Under the pieces are notes generated by a model. The model had not been told where the DNA came from, did no database searches, and was given only the letters and a program-made list of their open reading frames with translations. Positions 41,569-50,728 of a stretch of DNA of 64,000 nt are shown here, piece by piece. Origin of the DNA: Candidatus Dojkabacteria bacterium UBA2022 (GTDB taxonomy: Bacteria; Patescibacteriota; Dojkabacteria; SC72). Numbering within the stretch: the stretch's first letter is position 1; every line of letters starts with the position of its first letter. The stretch spans positions 1-64,000 of the forward strand of contig DDBW01000006.1 of NCBI GenBank assembly GCA_002335495.1, read 5' to 3'. Position numbers and translations under genes: made by a program.

Positions 41569-41643
41569 TGTTATTATGATATAATTTAATATGTAACCTA
41601 TGTTACTACATATTCTAGTTCTTAAATATGTATAAGTCAAGGA

Positions 41644-42750
41644 ATGAAAATTATAAGTATAAAAGATCATACAGTAGAAGAAATTGCAGCCCAAGCAGCA
41701 TTAGTTTTGGAGAATGGAGGCTCTGTTATATATCCAACTGAAACCTGTTATGGAATAGGGGTTGATGCTACAAATCAGAAAGCCGTTGACATGCTCTATG
41801 ACTATAAAGGATTTAGAGGTCAAAAACCCTTTTCTATGGCTGTTGTTGATAGGGAAATGGCTGAAAAATATGTGCATATCAATGAAATGGCAGACAACTT
41901 GTACAAAAACTACCTACCAGGCCCAGTTACTGTAGTATCTGAAAGCAAAGGATTAGTTGCCAAAGGCGTTGAAACTGAATATGGAACAGTTGGAATTAGA
42001 ATCCCTGATCATGAGATTCCTGTTGCTATTGTTAAAGCCTTTGGAAATCCAATGACTTCAACATCCGCAAATGTATCTTACAAGCCAGTCCCGTATAGCA
42101 TTGAACAACTTCTTAAACTCACTCCAAAAAAGAGCCAGAAATTCATAGACCTCATTATTGATGCGGGTACCCTACCAAAGAACGTACCCTCAACTGTTTT
42201 AGATACTACGATGAATAGTCTTGAGGTGTTAAGAGAGGGGAAGATTGAATTCGAAGATGCCATTAAAAGATCTAAACTTGTAAAACAGGTGGAAACCAAA
42301 ACTACCGATGAGACTATTTCACTCGGAGAGGAAATTGCTAACCTGTTTATAGAGAAACATACTAACGGCCCGTTAGTATTCGCCCTTAGCGGTGAGCTTG
42401 GAGCGGGTAAAACACAGTTTACAAAAGGTGTCGGCAACTTGCTTAAAGTAGAGGATATTGTTAACTCTCCAACCTATACAATTATTAATGAATATCAGTA
42501 TAAAGACGGAGACAATACTCGAACCCTTGCTCATATGGATACCTGGAGAATTCAGGATGAGAATGAGTTCAATAGATCTGGACTACAAGAATATCTTGAA
42601 AGATCGGATATTGTAGTTATCGAATGGGCAGATAAGTACTATAATCAGCTGGAAAGCTTGGTGAAAGAATTCGGAGGAAGAATTGTTAAGGTTAACTTCA
42701 GATATCTAAGTCCTCAAGAACGAGAGATATCTATATACGAAACCAATTAA
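41644..42750 (+). CDS. tsaC-tsaE: Fused TsaC-TsaE (threonylcarbamoyl-AMP synthase + t6A ATPase)
   Basis: 368 residues joining two steps of tRNA N6-threonylcarbamoyladenosine (t6A) synthesis. Residues 1-200 are TsaC/Sua5: 'ALVLENGGSVIYPTETCYGIGVDAT', 'GQKPFSMAVVDREMAEKY', 'YLPGPVTVV', 'GIRIPDHEIPVAIVKAFGNPMTSTSANVS'. Residues about 215-368 are TsaE, with Walker A 'LSGELGAGKTQFTKGVGNLL', 'NSPTYTIINEYQ' and 'LAHMDTWRI'. TsaC makes threonylcarbamoyl-AMP; TsaE drives the TsaB-TsaD complex. tsaD lies two genes downstream. No tsaB is seen in the window. Starts 7 bases after a TATAAG box. Confidence 0.92.
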   Translation: MKIISIKDHTVEEIAAQAALVLENGGSVIYPTETCYGIGVDATNQKAVDMLYDYKGFRGQKPFSMAVVDREMAEKYVHINEMADNLYKNYLPGPVTVVSESKGLVAKGVETEYGTVGIRIPDHEIPVAIVKAFGNPMTSTSANVSYKPVPYSIEQLLKLTPKKSQKFIDLIIDAGTLPKNVPSTVLDTTMNSLEVLREGKIEFEDAIKRSKLVKQVETKTTDETISLGEEIANLFIEKHTNGPLVFALSGELGAGKTQFTKGVGNLLKVEDIVNSPTYTIINEYQYKDGDNTRTLAHMDTWRIQDENEFNRSGLQEYLERSDIVVIEWADKYYNQLESLVKEFGGRIVKVNFRYLSPQEREISIYETN

Positions 42751-42766
42751 ATTATTCAAAACCCAA

Positions 42767-43369
42767 ATGGTAAAAGCAATCTGTTTCGATCTTGATGGTG
42801 TGTACTTCACAGAGGATAGTTTCAAGCGATTTGCACAGGCAATGTCTGTAAATACTGACTACGATACCGCCGTACAGATTCTTAAAAAATCTCCTGAGAT
42901 GGCATCATTCAAAAAAGGTGAAATGTCGGAAGAGGCATATTGGGATTTTGCCAGAAGGGAGTTGAAGCTTGATTATAGTAACGAGAAAATATTTGAACTC
43001 CTTAGGGGTAGCTATGAAGTAAACGAGAGAGTGGTTGAAGTTGTAAAAAAGGTTAGGGAGTTGGGGTATAAAACATGTATATGCTCTAACAACTTTGAGA
43101 CAAGGATTCGAGAAATTGATGCGAAGTTTGATTTCTTGAAGAACTTTGATGTTAAAGTCTTTTCGTATCTGGTTGGTTGCATCAAACCATCTGAGGAAAT
43201 ATTCAAATACCTTGTAGGAGCTGCCTCTGTAGACCCTTCCGAAATTGTATATTCTGATGATTCTTCTGAAGCCGTTGAAACAGCGAAAAAGATTGGAATA
43301 AATGCACTGCATTATGAGGATTTTGATGGCTTTATTAAATACTTAAATGAGTTGGGAGTTAATATCTAA
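42767..43369 (+). CDS. HAD-superfamily hydrolase
   Basis: 200 residues. HAD motif I is 'ICFDLDGVYF' (nucleophile Asp and +2 Asp), motif II 'TCICSNNFETRI', motif III the Lys of 'GCIKPSEEIF', and motif IV the acidic pair in 'VYSDDSSEAVETAKKIG'. A helical cap lies between motif I and II, so it is of the beta-phosphoglucomutase/HAD-like C1 type. The phosphorylated substrate is unknown. It is wedged between tsaC-tsaE and tsaD (stop/start overlap TAATG with tsaD), so it is co-expressed with the t6A genes. Confidence 0.88.
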   Translation: MVKAICFDLDGVYFTEDSFKRFAQAMSVNTDYDTAVQILKKSPEMASFKKGEMSEEAYWDFARRELKLDYSNEKIFELLRGSYEVNERVVEVVKKVRELGYKTCICSNNFETRIREIDAKFDFLKNFDVKVFSYLVGCIKPSEEIFKYLVGAASVDPSEIVYSDDSSEAVETAKKIGINALHYEDFDGFIKYLNELGVNI

Positions 43370-44424
43370 TGATAATCCTTGGTATCGACACCAGCTGTGA
43401 TGAAACTTCTATTGCTATTTCAGATGGCAGAAAAGTGCTGTCCACTATCCGAGCCACTCAGGTGGATATTCATAAAGAGTGGGGCGGTGTTGTTCCCATG
43501 ATTGCCAAGCGTGCCCATGAAGAAAATATTGAGGGTGTATTCAATAAAGCTCTAAAGAAAGCCAAGGTTACTATTGAAGATATCGATTACATTGCGGTTA
43601 CGAAAGGACCAGGACTGGCAATTGATCTTGAGGTAGGAATTCAATTCGCAAAGAAATTGAGTAAAGAGTATGGTAAACCTTTTGTTCCGGTTAATCATAT
43701 GGAAGGACACCTTCTCTCCTCTCTTGCCTTAAATAGTAAAGGGAACGGACTTGTTTCAGACGAAGACTTGGAGAATCTTTTCCCAGCTCTTGGATTACTG
43801 ATGTCTGGAAAGCATACCGAAATTATCTATGTTGAAGGCTTTGGAAAATATAAAAAGTTGGGACTAACATTAGATGATGCAGCTGGAGAAGCTTTTGATA
43901 AAGTCGGGAGGATGCTAAATTTCGGATATCCAGGTGGGCCAGTGGTTTCTGAGTTTGCCAAAAGAGGTAAGGTTGGAGTTATTGATTTACCAATTCCTAT
44001 GGAAAAATCAGGGGACTTAAACTTCAGTTACTCTGGTCTTAAAACAGCAGTTTTGTATAAAGTTAAGGAGTATGAGCAGAAGGGGATTCCTCAAAAAGAA
44101 TGGGTTTATGATCTATGCCGTGCATTTGTTCACTCAATTGAGATGTCTGTAACAGTTAAGCTCCTTAGCGCTATTAAACAATATCCTGAAATCAAGAGTG
44201 TACTTGTTGGAGGAGGGGTATTTAGTAGTGAGTACATTTTGAGGAAGATAGGGCAGGTGGTTAAGGATAAGGGTTTAAGGTATTTGTATCCAGAACCTGA
44301 TTATAGGAGCGATAACGCTGGGATGATATGTATTGCAGCGTACTACAATATTCTTGATAATAAGTTTTTAACTGATAATACTGATATTGATAATATAGAC
44401 AGAGATCCAAGACTTAGTCTCTAG
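43369..44424 (+). CDS. tsaD: tRNA t6A transferase TsaD
   Basis: 351 residues of the Kae1/TsaD ASKHA family: 'LGIDTSCDETSIAI', the metal-binding H-x-x-x-H in 'VNHMEGHLLS', 'AAGEAFDKVGRMLNFGYPGGP', and the phosphate loop 'SVLVGGGVFSSEYILRKI'. TsaD transfers the threonylcarbamoyl group from TC-AMP to A37 of ANN-decoding tRNAs, with TsaB and TsaE. Length is normal. Translationally coupled to the HAD gene. Its end overlaps the convergent orphan by 11 bases. Confidence 0.95.
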   Translation: MIILGIDTSCDETSIAISDGRKVLSTIRATQVDIHKEWGGVVPMIAKRAHEENIEGVFNKALKKAKVTIEDIDYIAVTKGPGLAIDLEVGIQFAKKLSKEYGKPFVPVNHMEGHLLSSLALNSKGNGLVSDEDLENLFPALGLLMSGKHTEIIYVEGFGKYKKLGLTLDDAAGEAFDKVGRMLNFGYPGGPVVSEFAKRGKVGVIDLPIPMEKSGDLNFSYSGLKTAVLYKVKEYEQKGIPQKEWVYDLCRAFVHSIEMSVTVKLLSAIKQYPEIKSVLVGGGVFSSEYILRKIGQVVKDKGLRYLYPEPDYRSDNAGMICIAAYYNILDNKFLTDNTDIDNIDRDPRLSL

Positions 44425-45361
44425 GAAATTCAAATACTTTAATGTCTCTATCAATATAAGATTCTATTTCAAGAATAACTCTATCTGTATCTATATACGG
44501 TGTTATAAGGTAAACAGCTTTACCTTTTCTATCAAAGATTGTTATCTGAGCCGTAGGAGGGTTAAATTCTGTCCCATTAACACTCATCTCTATATCAAGT
44601 CCTGTTATATTCTTAACGGTTTTAATAATTGTCTTTCTATCCTCGCTATGGAGCTTATCTTTATTTAGATTTATTATCTGGAAGACGGAACTTAGGTCTC
44701 CAGTTAAATCATTTCTGTCTAGGAGTATTTTTGACGCAGGAAATGTATTTCTATTGTTTAGCTCCTCTGAAATCGTAAATATATTTCTAGCGACACCTGC
44801 GCATGCGTCTTTAAATTGATTAATTGCTGAGACTGATGCGTCTATCTGAGAACTTATTGCGCTTCTTATATCAACTCTTCCATCATTAAAGCGAAGTATA
44901 AAGTGATTATTTTCATCATCCTCAATCTCTAAAACCGAGCCGTTTTTTGTTTGGTATATTGATGTAGTTAGTGCTACTCTACCTGCAAAATCATAGTGTC
45001 GATTTACCATTGCGTAGATGTAATCGTCTTCTGGGGCTTTTTGAAACTCAACATCGAAATCTGCATTTATTCCACTCTCCTGAAATTTAGGGAGTACTTT
45101 CCATTCACTTAAAAAATCACTTGAGTGTGTGTCATATACATAAATCATTTGCTGTAGATATGTCGATAAATCACTCCGTCCGAGTCTGAATTTTGCATCA
45201 GAAAAGTATTTTGGATTGTCTATAAAATCAGTACATTCTGGAAGTCCTATTCTTATGGCATCAACGGCAGCATTAAACTGGTGTACAAAGTTAGTTCTGT
45301 CTTGAAGTTCCTCTTTCTCAGCTCTCTGTAGTGATCCTGTTACCCATCTTGGAGCAGGCAT
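44414..45361 (-). CDS. Orphan protein, 315 residues (paralogue family of three)
   Basis: A soluble alpha/beta protein with no known family. Its C-terminal 140 residues ('CAGVARNIFTISEELNNRNTF' ... 'GDLSSVFQIINLNKDKLHSEDRKTI' then a beta half 'AQITIFDRKGKAVYLITPY') align by eye with the proteins at 47241-47726 and, less well, 47776-48294. All three have a helical part followed by a small beta domain. They flank the ABC exporter, hinting at a local expansion. Stand-alone on the minus strand, ending convergently with tsaD. Confidence 0.55.
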   Translation of the reverse strand: MPAPRWVTGSLQRAEKEELQDRTNFVHQFNAAVDAIRIGLPECTDFIDNPKYFSDAKFRLGRSDLSTYLQQMIYVYDTHSSDFLSEWKVLPKFQESGINADFDVEFQKAPEDDYIYAMVNRHYDFAGRVALTTSIYQTKNGSVLEIEDDENNHFILRFNDGRVDIRSAISSQIDASVSAINQFKDACAGVARNIFTISEELNNRNTFPASKILLDRNDLTGDLSSVFQIINLNKDKLHSEDRKTIIKTVKNITGLDIEMSVNGTEFNPPTAQITIFDRKGKAVYLITPYIDTDRVILEIESYIDRDIKVFEFPRD

Positions 45362-45432
45362 TATATGTTCAGTGTCTAATTCATTGAGCAGTAGTATAAT
45401 TATACATTATATTACGTAATAACCGCAATTTG

Positions 45433-47244
45433 ATGATATTAAACCCCACTTTAAAGACCCTTCCATTACTCAAGGATGAAAAATCCGATAGTGTATTTAC
45501 CCTTATAAAATATCTTAAGTGGGTTTTAGGCCTTAATTTCAAGCTCCTTCCTTGGGTTGTTACTATTAGAACTCTCTACATCTTTTACTTTAATATCGAA
45601 CCGATAATTCACGGTTATATTTGGGGGAAGGTTATAGATGCGCTTATAAGTAGGGAGAGCTCTCTAATCTCAAACTACTTGATTGTATATCTAATAATTA
45701 TTGCTTTCTCATTTGTATTAAGTGCCGTCGGAGATAGGATTGATATGTATGGTAAATCAACCTCAATGTATAAATATCGGGTGTACTTCTCTACTATTAT
45801 CGCTTCTCTTGGAATCCCAAGTTTAGAAAACCCTCAGATATCAAATAAAATATATAGACTTAATGAATCATATAACGATCTGTGGAGTTTGACCCAGAAG
45901 GTTAGCAACTTAGTGTCCTCCTCTGTAAGCGTATTGGTATCTCTTTCTCTAGTTCTAAAAGCTCATTGGTTATTTGCGGCTGCCATATTTGTTATTGTAC
46001 TTGCTCGAGCATATGTTCATGGAAAAGAACTTAAGGAGGATTGGAAATTTACAACTTCAAACACTGAAAATAGGCGAATATCTGAAGGGTATATTAGCTC
46101 GCTTATTCGTATTGATCATCTTAAGGAAGTTCTTCAAACAAACTCTTTTAATTTCTTCATGAAGAAATACCAAAAGTTTTCTAATTGGTATTACTCTATT
46201 ATTGCGAAGATGAGACTCAGAAAGGGTCTTTTCGATGCAGGCTTCGAAATCCTATTCGTTATTGTTCTTGGATTTCTCATCACATATTTTATTCGCCAAT
46301 ATCTTGATGAAAAGATCTCAATAGGTGAGATTACCTTCTATGTAGCAACGTTTCGCTCCTATATTAGTTCCTTGAAGAGTTTTCTTGCTGGTTTTGTTGT
46401 AGTGGGGGAGGCTAAGGAGAGAGTTAAGGATGCATATGAAATCTCACAAGTTGACTCCGTTAAAGATGTGAATAGAGTAGTGGCACTTGATTCAAAAAAT
46501 ATTGATATATTAATCGATAATATTAATTTCACATATCCTGAGTCCAAAAGAGAGGTTATTTCTCAACTTAGTCTTGAGATTAAACAAGGAGAGAAAATTG
46601 CTATCGTAGGGGAGAATGGAGCAGGAAAAACTACTTTAATGAATCTTCTCCTTGGTTTCTATCCGCTTAATAGTGGAAGTATAAAGGTAAATGGAGATGA
46701 TCTCTCAACTATTGAACTAGGCTCTTGGTATAAGCATGTGGGTATGTTGATGCAAAGCTTTAATCATTACGATTACCTAAGTCTTGAAGAGAATATAACG
46801 TTAGGAGTCAAGGATGAAAATCGTTTGAATAAAATGATGAAGATGTTTGGAGTCTCTGACTTTGCTTCTAAATATGAATTTGGTAAGAAGCAGATGCTTG
46901 GGTCTAGGTATAGTAATGGGATTACTCCTAGCGGTGGTCAGTGGCAGAAGATTGCTATGGCAAGAACCTTGTATAGAAATACTCCGGTAGTGGTTCTGGA
47001 CGAACCCACTTCAGCTCTTGATCCTGTTTCTGAGGCAGAGATTTTTGAGAATTTGTTTGAAGAACTAAATGGAAAAACAGTAATAATTATCTCTCATAGA
47101 TTCTCAACGGTTAAAAAGGCTGACAGAATTATTGTAATGAAGGAGGGTAGAATAGTGGAGGAGGGAAGTCATGCAAAATTAATGAAGCTGGATGGTGTAT
47201 ATGCTAAATCGTATAGATTACAAGCAGATTCGTATAGGGATTAG
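45433..47244 (+). CDS. ABC exporter (fused permease and ATPase)
   Basis: 603 residues from ATG 45433. Residues 1-330 hold six membrane helices of the type IV exporter fold. Residues about 350-603 are the nucleotide-binding domain: Walker A 'IVGENGAGKTTLMNLLLGFYP', Q-loop 'GMLMQSFNHYDYLS', signature 'PSGGQWQKIAMARTLYR' (P instead of L in LSGGQ), Walker B 'PVVVLDEPTSALDPVSE', H-loop 'VIIISHRFSTV'. It should work as a homodimer exporting lipid, drug or peptide. The substrate is unknown. Isolated gene; its stop overlaps the convergent interrupted paralogue. Confidence 0.92.
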   Translation: MILNPTLKTLPLLKDEKSDSVFTLIKYLKWVLGLNFKLLPWVVTIRTLYIFYFNIEPIIHGYIWGKVIDALISRESSLISNYLIVYLIIIAFSFVLSAVGDRIDMYGKSTSMYKYRVYFSTIIASLGIPSLENPQISNKIYRLNESYNDLWSLTQKVSNLVSSSVSVLVSLSLVLKAHWLFAAAIFVIVLARAYVHGKELKEDWKFTTSNTENRRISEGYISSLIRIDHLKEVLQTNSFNFFMKKYQKFSNWYYSIIAKMRLRKGLFDAGFEILFVIVLGFLITYFIRQYLDEKISIGEITFYVATFRSYISSLKSFLAGFVVVGEAKERVKDAYEISQVDSVKDVNRVVALDSKNIDILIDNINFTYPESKREVISQLSLEIKQGEKIAIVGENGAGKTTLMNLLLGFYPLNSGSIKVNGDDLSTIELGSWYKHVGMLMQSFNHYDYLSLEENITLGVKDENRLNKMMKMFGVSDFASKYEFGKKQMLGSRYSNGITPSGGQWQKIAMARTLYRNTPVVVLDEPTSALDPVSEAEIFENLFEELNGKTVIIISHRFSTVKKADRIIVMKEGRIVEEGSHAKLMKLDGVYAKSYRLQADSYRD

Positions 47245-47726
47245 ATTACGAGTTGAGCAACAGTGGGTTCACCCTCTCTTTCAGAATAAATGTCCAAAAC
47301 TACGCTTTCCCCCATTTGAGTCAGTAACATTCTGTAATCTAAATCTCGTGGATTCTCTGTTTTCGAAACAAAAATATGTGTTGATGTAAAACCTCCTCCT
47401 CTTAACACTCCTTCTCAAGTAATGAAAATTCCTGATCTACCAAGATCCTTATTAATTCTATCAAAGTTTAGAATGTCCTCTCTATGTCGGTATATTGTTT
47501 GAAGTATTGTTAGCATATGAGTGTAAAGGTCTCCGTTTGGTATATTGCTTCTTAGTCCGGGAAATACTTCGGGGTTACTAAAGAAGTTTTCCTCAAATAT
47601 ATGTAGAAAACTTGCTGTTGCGCCTACACAATGCTTGTATTGGTTTAGAGCCTCAACACTATGATGCGTTTGAGTGAATTGTGCTTCCTCTGATTGTAGT
47701 AAACTTGCAACCCCTTTTAATTTCAT
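47241..47726 (-). pseudogene. Orphan paralogue interrupted by in-frame TGA
   Basis: The minus-strand frame from ATG 47726 stops at TGA 47415-47417 after 103 codons but continues open in the same frame for 57 more codons to TAA at 47241-47243. The continuation is protein-like ('GVLRGGGFTSTHIFVSKTENPRDLDYRMLL', 'SVVLDIYSEREGEPTVAQLVI'), giving the helical-plus-beta layout of its paralogue at 44414. So the gene is about 161 codons with one internal TGA. The helical half ('CVGATASFLHIFEENFFSN', 'GDLYTHMLTILQTIYRHREDILNFDRI') matches the paralogue. Function unknown. Confidence 0.6.
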
Positions 47727-47775
47727 ATGAGGATTATGCTATAGGGCGCTAGTTCTGGTCTAGTGAGAGTTTTAA

Positions 47776-48294
47776 CTAAATTTTCTCATCTACCTTCACA
47801 ATTACTTCAACTGCGGGGGCTGTTGATAACATGTTTCCGGTTCTTGGTGCTACTGCTATTCCAGCTTTGATTTTTCCATCTGTAACTAGAGCAATACCAT
47901 ATGTATTAGAGTCAACCTTAGGGTTAAATGTATTCTCATCAAATCGACCTATCCTTAATACTTCTCCTTGGGTACTAGTTGGAATTTCAATCACCATACT
48001 ATACGGATCTCGTTGTAGACCCGCGATTTGTAATTCTGGATTTTTTGTCGCTACTGTATACAGACGGGGGATTTCCTCTTTTTTATGGACTATACTTTCT
48101 AGTATTGACCTAAATATGCTGCCATTCGTTAGTTCTGTGCTGGCAAACATGTTTGGACTTTCGGCTAGTTTTTTTTCTATTTCAGCAACCATTCTTTTTA
48201 ACGATGCATAATCTCTACTCCCAATATTCTCAATAGGTATGAACGCCCCAATTGCATCTCTAATACTTAAAGGAGCATTTTGTTTATCTGGCAT
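47776..48294 (-). CDS. Orphan protein, 172 residues (third paralogue)
   Basis: A soluble protein with an N-terminal helical half ('RDYASLKRMVAEIEKKLAESPNMFASTELTNGSIFRSILESIVHKKEEI') and a C-terminal beta half ('YSMVIEIPTSTQGEVLRIGRFDENTFN', 'TYGIALVTDGKIKAGIAV'). Same order as the other two orphans here. It starts 12 bases after the enolase stop on the same strand, so it may be co-transcribed with enolase. No function can be assigned. Confidence 0.55.
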   Translation of the reverse strand: MPDKQNAPLSIRDAIGAFIPIENIGSRDYASLKRMVAEIEKKLAESPNMFASTELTNGSIFRSILESIVHKKEEIPRLYTVATKNPELQIAGLQRDPYSMVIEIPTSTQGEVLRIGRFDENTFNPKVDSNTYGIALVTDGKIKAGIAVAPRTGNMLSTAPAVEVIVKVDEKI

Positions 48295-48306
48295 TGTCTT
48301 ATTTGA

Positions 48307-49581
48307 TTATTTTATCTCACTCTCAATCTCTAACAATCTGTTGTATTTTGCAAGTCTCTCACCTCTGTCTGGTCCTCCAAACTTACTCTGGCTTGAGCCT
48401 GTTCCTACAACTAGATCTGCAATCATATCATCGTTAGTTTCGCCTCCTCTATGGGAGATCACTGCTTTCATACCTGATTTATGTGTTAGTCTAATAGCAT
48501 CAATTGTTTCCGTAACAGAACCTATTTGATTAAGTTTAATCAAAACTGCGTTCATCGCTTTTAGATTTATACCCTTGGTTATTCTCTCTACATTTGTTGT
48601 GAGCAGATCATCTCCTACGACTTGATATTTATCTCCTGAGTTTCTCATCAAATACTGCCAACCCACCCAGTCCTCCTGGTCAAAAGTGTCTTCAACCGAG
48701 AATATTGGATACTCATTAAACCACTCAAGTTGTTTTTCTAACCATTCTGTACGAGTCAATTCTAATCCTTCTCTTTTAAGAACATACTTCTCCTTTTCAT
48801 CATCGTAGAATTCAGATGCGGCTACGTCAATCGCAAGTCTGAAATCGATATATGGCTTATATCCAGCCCTCTCTATTCCTTCCATTATGATATCAAATGC
48901 CTCTTTATTTGATTGTAGTTCGCTTGGGGCATATGCTCCTTCAAATCCTACGTTAGCACTATATTTCTTCTCTACAAGAATATCGTGCATAGCATGGAAT
49001 ATCTCGGCTCCTGCTCTAAACTTCTCTTTGAAGTTTGGAAATCTAAATTCATCGGGAACAACCATGTACTCTTGGAAATCTGTTGCCCAGTTCCCATGGA
49101 GTCCCCCCTCCATTACAAGAATTAATGGATTTGGAAGTTTAAAGAAATCTTTATCATATCTATCATTTGTGTATATTTTGGCAAAGTATTCATAAAGAAG
49201 GATTCCCATCTCTAATGCTGTCGCTCTACAAAAAGCCATTGAGAGAGAAAGAATGCTATTTCCTCCCAGGTTCGTTTTGAGTTTTGTTCCATCCATATCA
49301 ATCAGGAACTTATCAAACTCCTCTTGTGATTTGAAATCTCTACCGACGATCTCTTTTTTTATCTGATTATTTACTGTGTCTACTGCCTTGAGTACCCCCT
49401 TGCCTCGGTAACGACCTTTATCGCCATCTCTAAGCTCCAATACCTCAGTATCTCCTGTGGATGCCCCTGATGGAACTTCTCCCTTGGCCCACACCCCCGA
49501 ATCAAGTACTATTTTAGTGGATAGGGTAGGGTATCCTCTGGAATCCAGAATCTCTATTGATTTTACGTCTTTAATTCTCAT
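48307..49581 (-). CDS. eno: Enolase
   Basis: 424 residues; converts 2-phosphoglycerate to phosphoenolpyruvate. Recognisable stretches: 'IEILDSRGYPTLSTKIVLDSG', 'GEVPSGASTGDTEVLELRDGD', 'NAVLIKLNQIGSVTETIDA' (catalytic Lys), 'AVISHRGGETNDDMIADLVVGTGSSQSKFGGPDRGERLAKYNRLLEIE'. The Mg2+ ligands Asp/Glu in 'FSVEDTFDQEDW' and 'VVGDDLLTTN' are present. S-H-R-G-G-E-T replaces the common S-H-R-S-G-E-T. Length is normal. Central glycolysis is the clearest metabolic gene in the window. The SPFH gene lies 18 bases upstream. Confidence 0.95.
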   Translation of the reverse strand: MRIKDVKSIEILDSRGYPTLSTKIVLDSGVWAKGEVPSGASTGDTEVLELRDGDKGRYRGKGVLKAVDTVNNQIKKEIVGRDFKSQEEFDKFLIDMDGTKLKTNLGGNSILSLSMAFCRATALEMGILLYEYFAKIYTNDRYDKDFFKLPNPLILVMEGGLHGNWATDFQEYMVVPDEFRFPNFKEKFRAGAEIFHAMHDILVEKKYSANVGFEGAYAPSELQSNKEAFDIIMEGIERAGYKPYIDFRLAIDVAASEFYDDEKEKYVLKREGLELTRTEWLEKQLEWFNEYPIFSVEDTFDQEDWVGWQYLMRNSGDKYQVVGDDLLTTNVERITKGINLKAMNAVLIKLNQIGSVTETIDAIRLTHKSGMKAVISHRGGETNDDMIADLVVGTGSSQSKFGGPDRGERLAKYNRLLEIESEIK

Positions 49582-49599
49582 TTGGGCAGTTATTCAAAT

Positions 49600-50448
49600 T
49601 TACTTATTTAAATCCAGTATGAAGCTAGAATCTCCCCCAGCCATAACTTCTGGAAGAATACCATTCCATTTCTCAATATACTGCTTCTGGATAAGTTCTT
49701 TGCTTAAGGTTTGCTGTTGAAGTCTCTGTGCTTCTGCTTCACCCTGGGCTTTTGTAATCAAAGCCTTCTTTTTGAACTCTTCCTGTTGAGCTTTATACTC
49801 TTCGGTTGCAATCCTCTCTTTCTCTATCTGTTTCTGTTCAATGGTGTTTACATAATCTTCTTGAAACGAGATTGATCGAATTCCGAATTCATCAAGGATA
49901 ATTCCGTTCTCTTCGAAGCTTGGAACTAACTTTTCTGCAATCTGTTCGGATACCTCTTGAATATTACCTGTATAGAGGTCCAAGGCTGAGAAACTTCTTG
50001 GCATATTTCTTGCCCAAATTCTGGAGTCAGTCTTTACGATTTTTTCAACTACTTCACCTTCTGTTCCCAGACGTTCTGCAATGTTTTTTACTTCCTTCGG
50101 ATTAATCGAAAATCTTACAGTGTATCTTACGGAAATCTGTTGCCCGTCCTTTGTTGTTGTATCAACCGCATAGTCCTGGTAGTTGGCTTGTGAGTTGCTG
50201 TTTGCCATTACATCCGCTGCTAGAGTCTCGTAGATAATCTTCTGCGTTCTATATACGAGAACTTTGTCTACAAAGGGAATTTTTACATGTAATCCTGGTT
50301 TAACAGGGGATCCTACGATCTGTCCAAACCTTGTAACTACACCTATGGTTCCATAGTTAATGGAGTATAGGGTGGAGGAGAGAAGCACTATTGCTGCTGC
50401 AACTCCTATTCCTACGAGCATGACTAGCTTTGCTTTTTCTTGATTCAT
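49600..50448 (-). CDS. SPFH/prohibitin-family membrane protein (HflC-like)
   Basis: 282 residues. One N-terminal membrane helix ('LVMLVGIGVAAAIVLLSST') is followed by the SPFH domain ('GTIGVVTRFGQIVGSPVKPGLHVKIPFVDKVLVYRTQKIIYE') and a long helical segment rich in E, K, Q and A ('EQKQIEKERIATEEYKAQQEEFKKKALITKAQGEAEAQRLQQQ'), as in HflC and prohibitin. These proteins build membrane rings that hold or regulate FtsH. No hflK partner is adjacent. Sits next to enolase, which is probably incidental. Confidence 0.9.
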   Translation of the reverse strand: MNQEKAKLVMLVGIGVAAAIVLLSSTLYSINYGTIGVVTRFGQIVGSPVKPGLHVKIPFVDKVLVYRTQKIIYETLAADVMANSNSQANYQDYAVDTTTKDGQQISVRYTVRFSINPKEVKNIAERLGTEGEVVEKIVKTDSRIWARNMPRSFSALDLYTGNIQEVSEQIAEKLVPSFEENGIILDEFGIRSISFQEDYVNTIEQKQIEKERIATEEYKAQQEEFKKKALITKAQGEAEAQRLQQQTLSKELIQKQYIEKWNGILPEVMAGGDSSFILDLNK

Positions 50449-50538
50449 TATGATATTAAAAAATGTTATCTCTATATTGTTACATTAAATTATTGTTGGA
50501 TGCAATTCTTTTTGGTAGAATACTCATGAAATCATTTA

Positions 50539-50624
50539 GCCGAGGTGGTGAAATTGGCAGACACGCTACCTTGAGGTGGTAGTGGGAGTTAAATCCCTTG
50601 CAGGTTCAAGTCCTGTCCTCGGCA
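50539..50624 (+). tRNA. tRNA-Leu(GAG)
   Basis: Acceptor GCCGAGG/CCTCGGC, anticodon stem CTACC/GGTAG with loop TTGAGGT (anticodon GAG), a long class II variable arm (TGGGAGTTAAATCCCTT), T stem CAGG/CCTG with loop TTCAAGT, discriminator A. The CCA end is not encoded, unlike the other three tRNAs here. Confidence 0.96.
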
Positions 50625-50651
50625 TATGTGTGGTATAATCTCACACTATTG

Positions 50652-50728
50652 GGGCGATTAGCTCAGCTGGTTAGAGCACCTCGTTTACACCGAGGGGGTC
50701 ATAGGTTCGAATCCTATATCGCCCACCA
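50652..50728 (+). tRNA. tRNA-Val(TAC), integration site
   Basis: Acceptor GGGCGAT/ATCGCCC, D stem GCTC/GAGC, anticodon stem CCTCG/CGAGG with loop TTTACAC (anticodon TAC), T stem ATAGG/CCTAT, discriminator A and encoded CCA. Its last ten bases plus three downstream (TCGCCCACCATTT, 50719-50731) are repeated exactly at 62191-62203, marking the ends of an integrated element. Confidence 0.97.

Noticed and set aside
41569..41694. N-terminal extension of thioredoxin
   Set aside because: It runs into the divergent tsaC-tsaE gene and adds no thioredoxin-like sequence.
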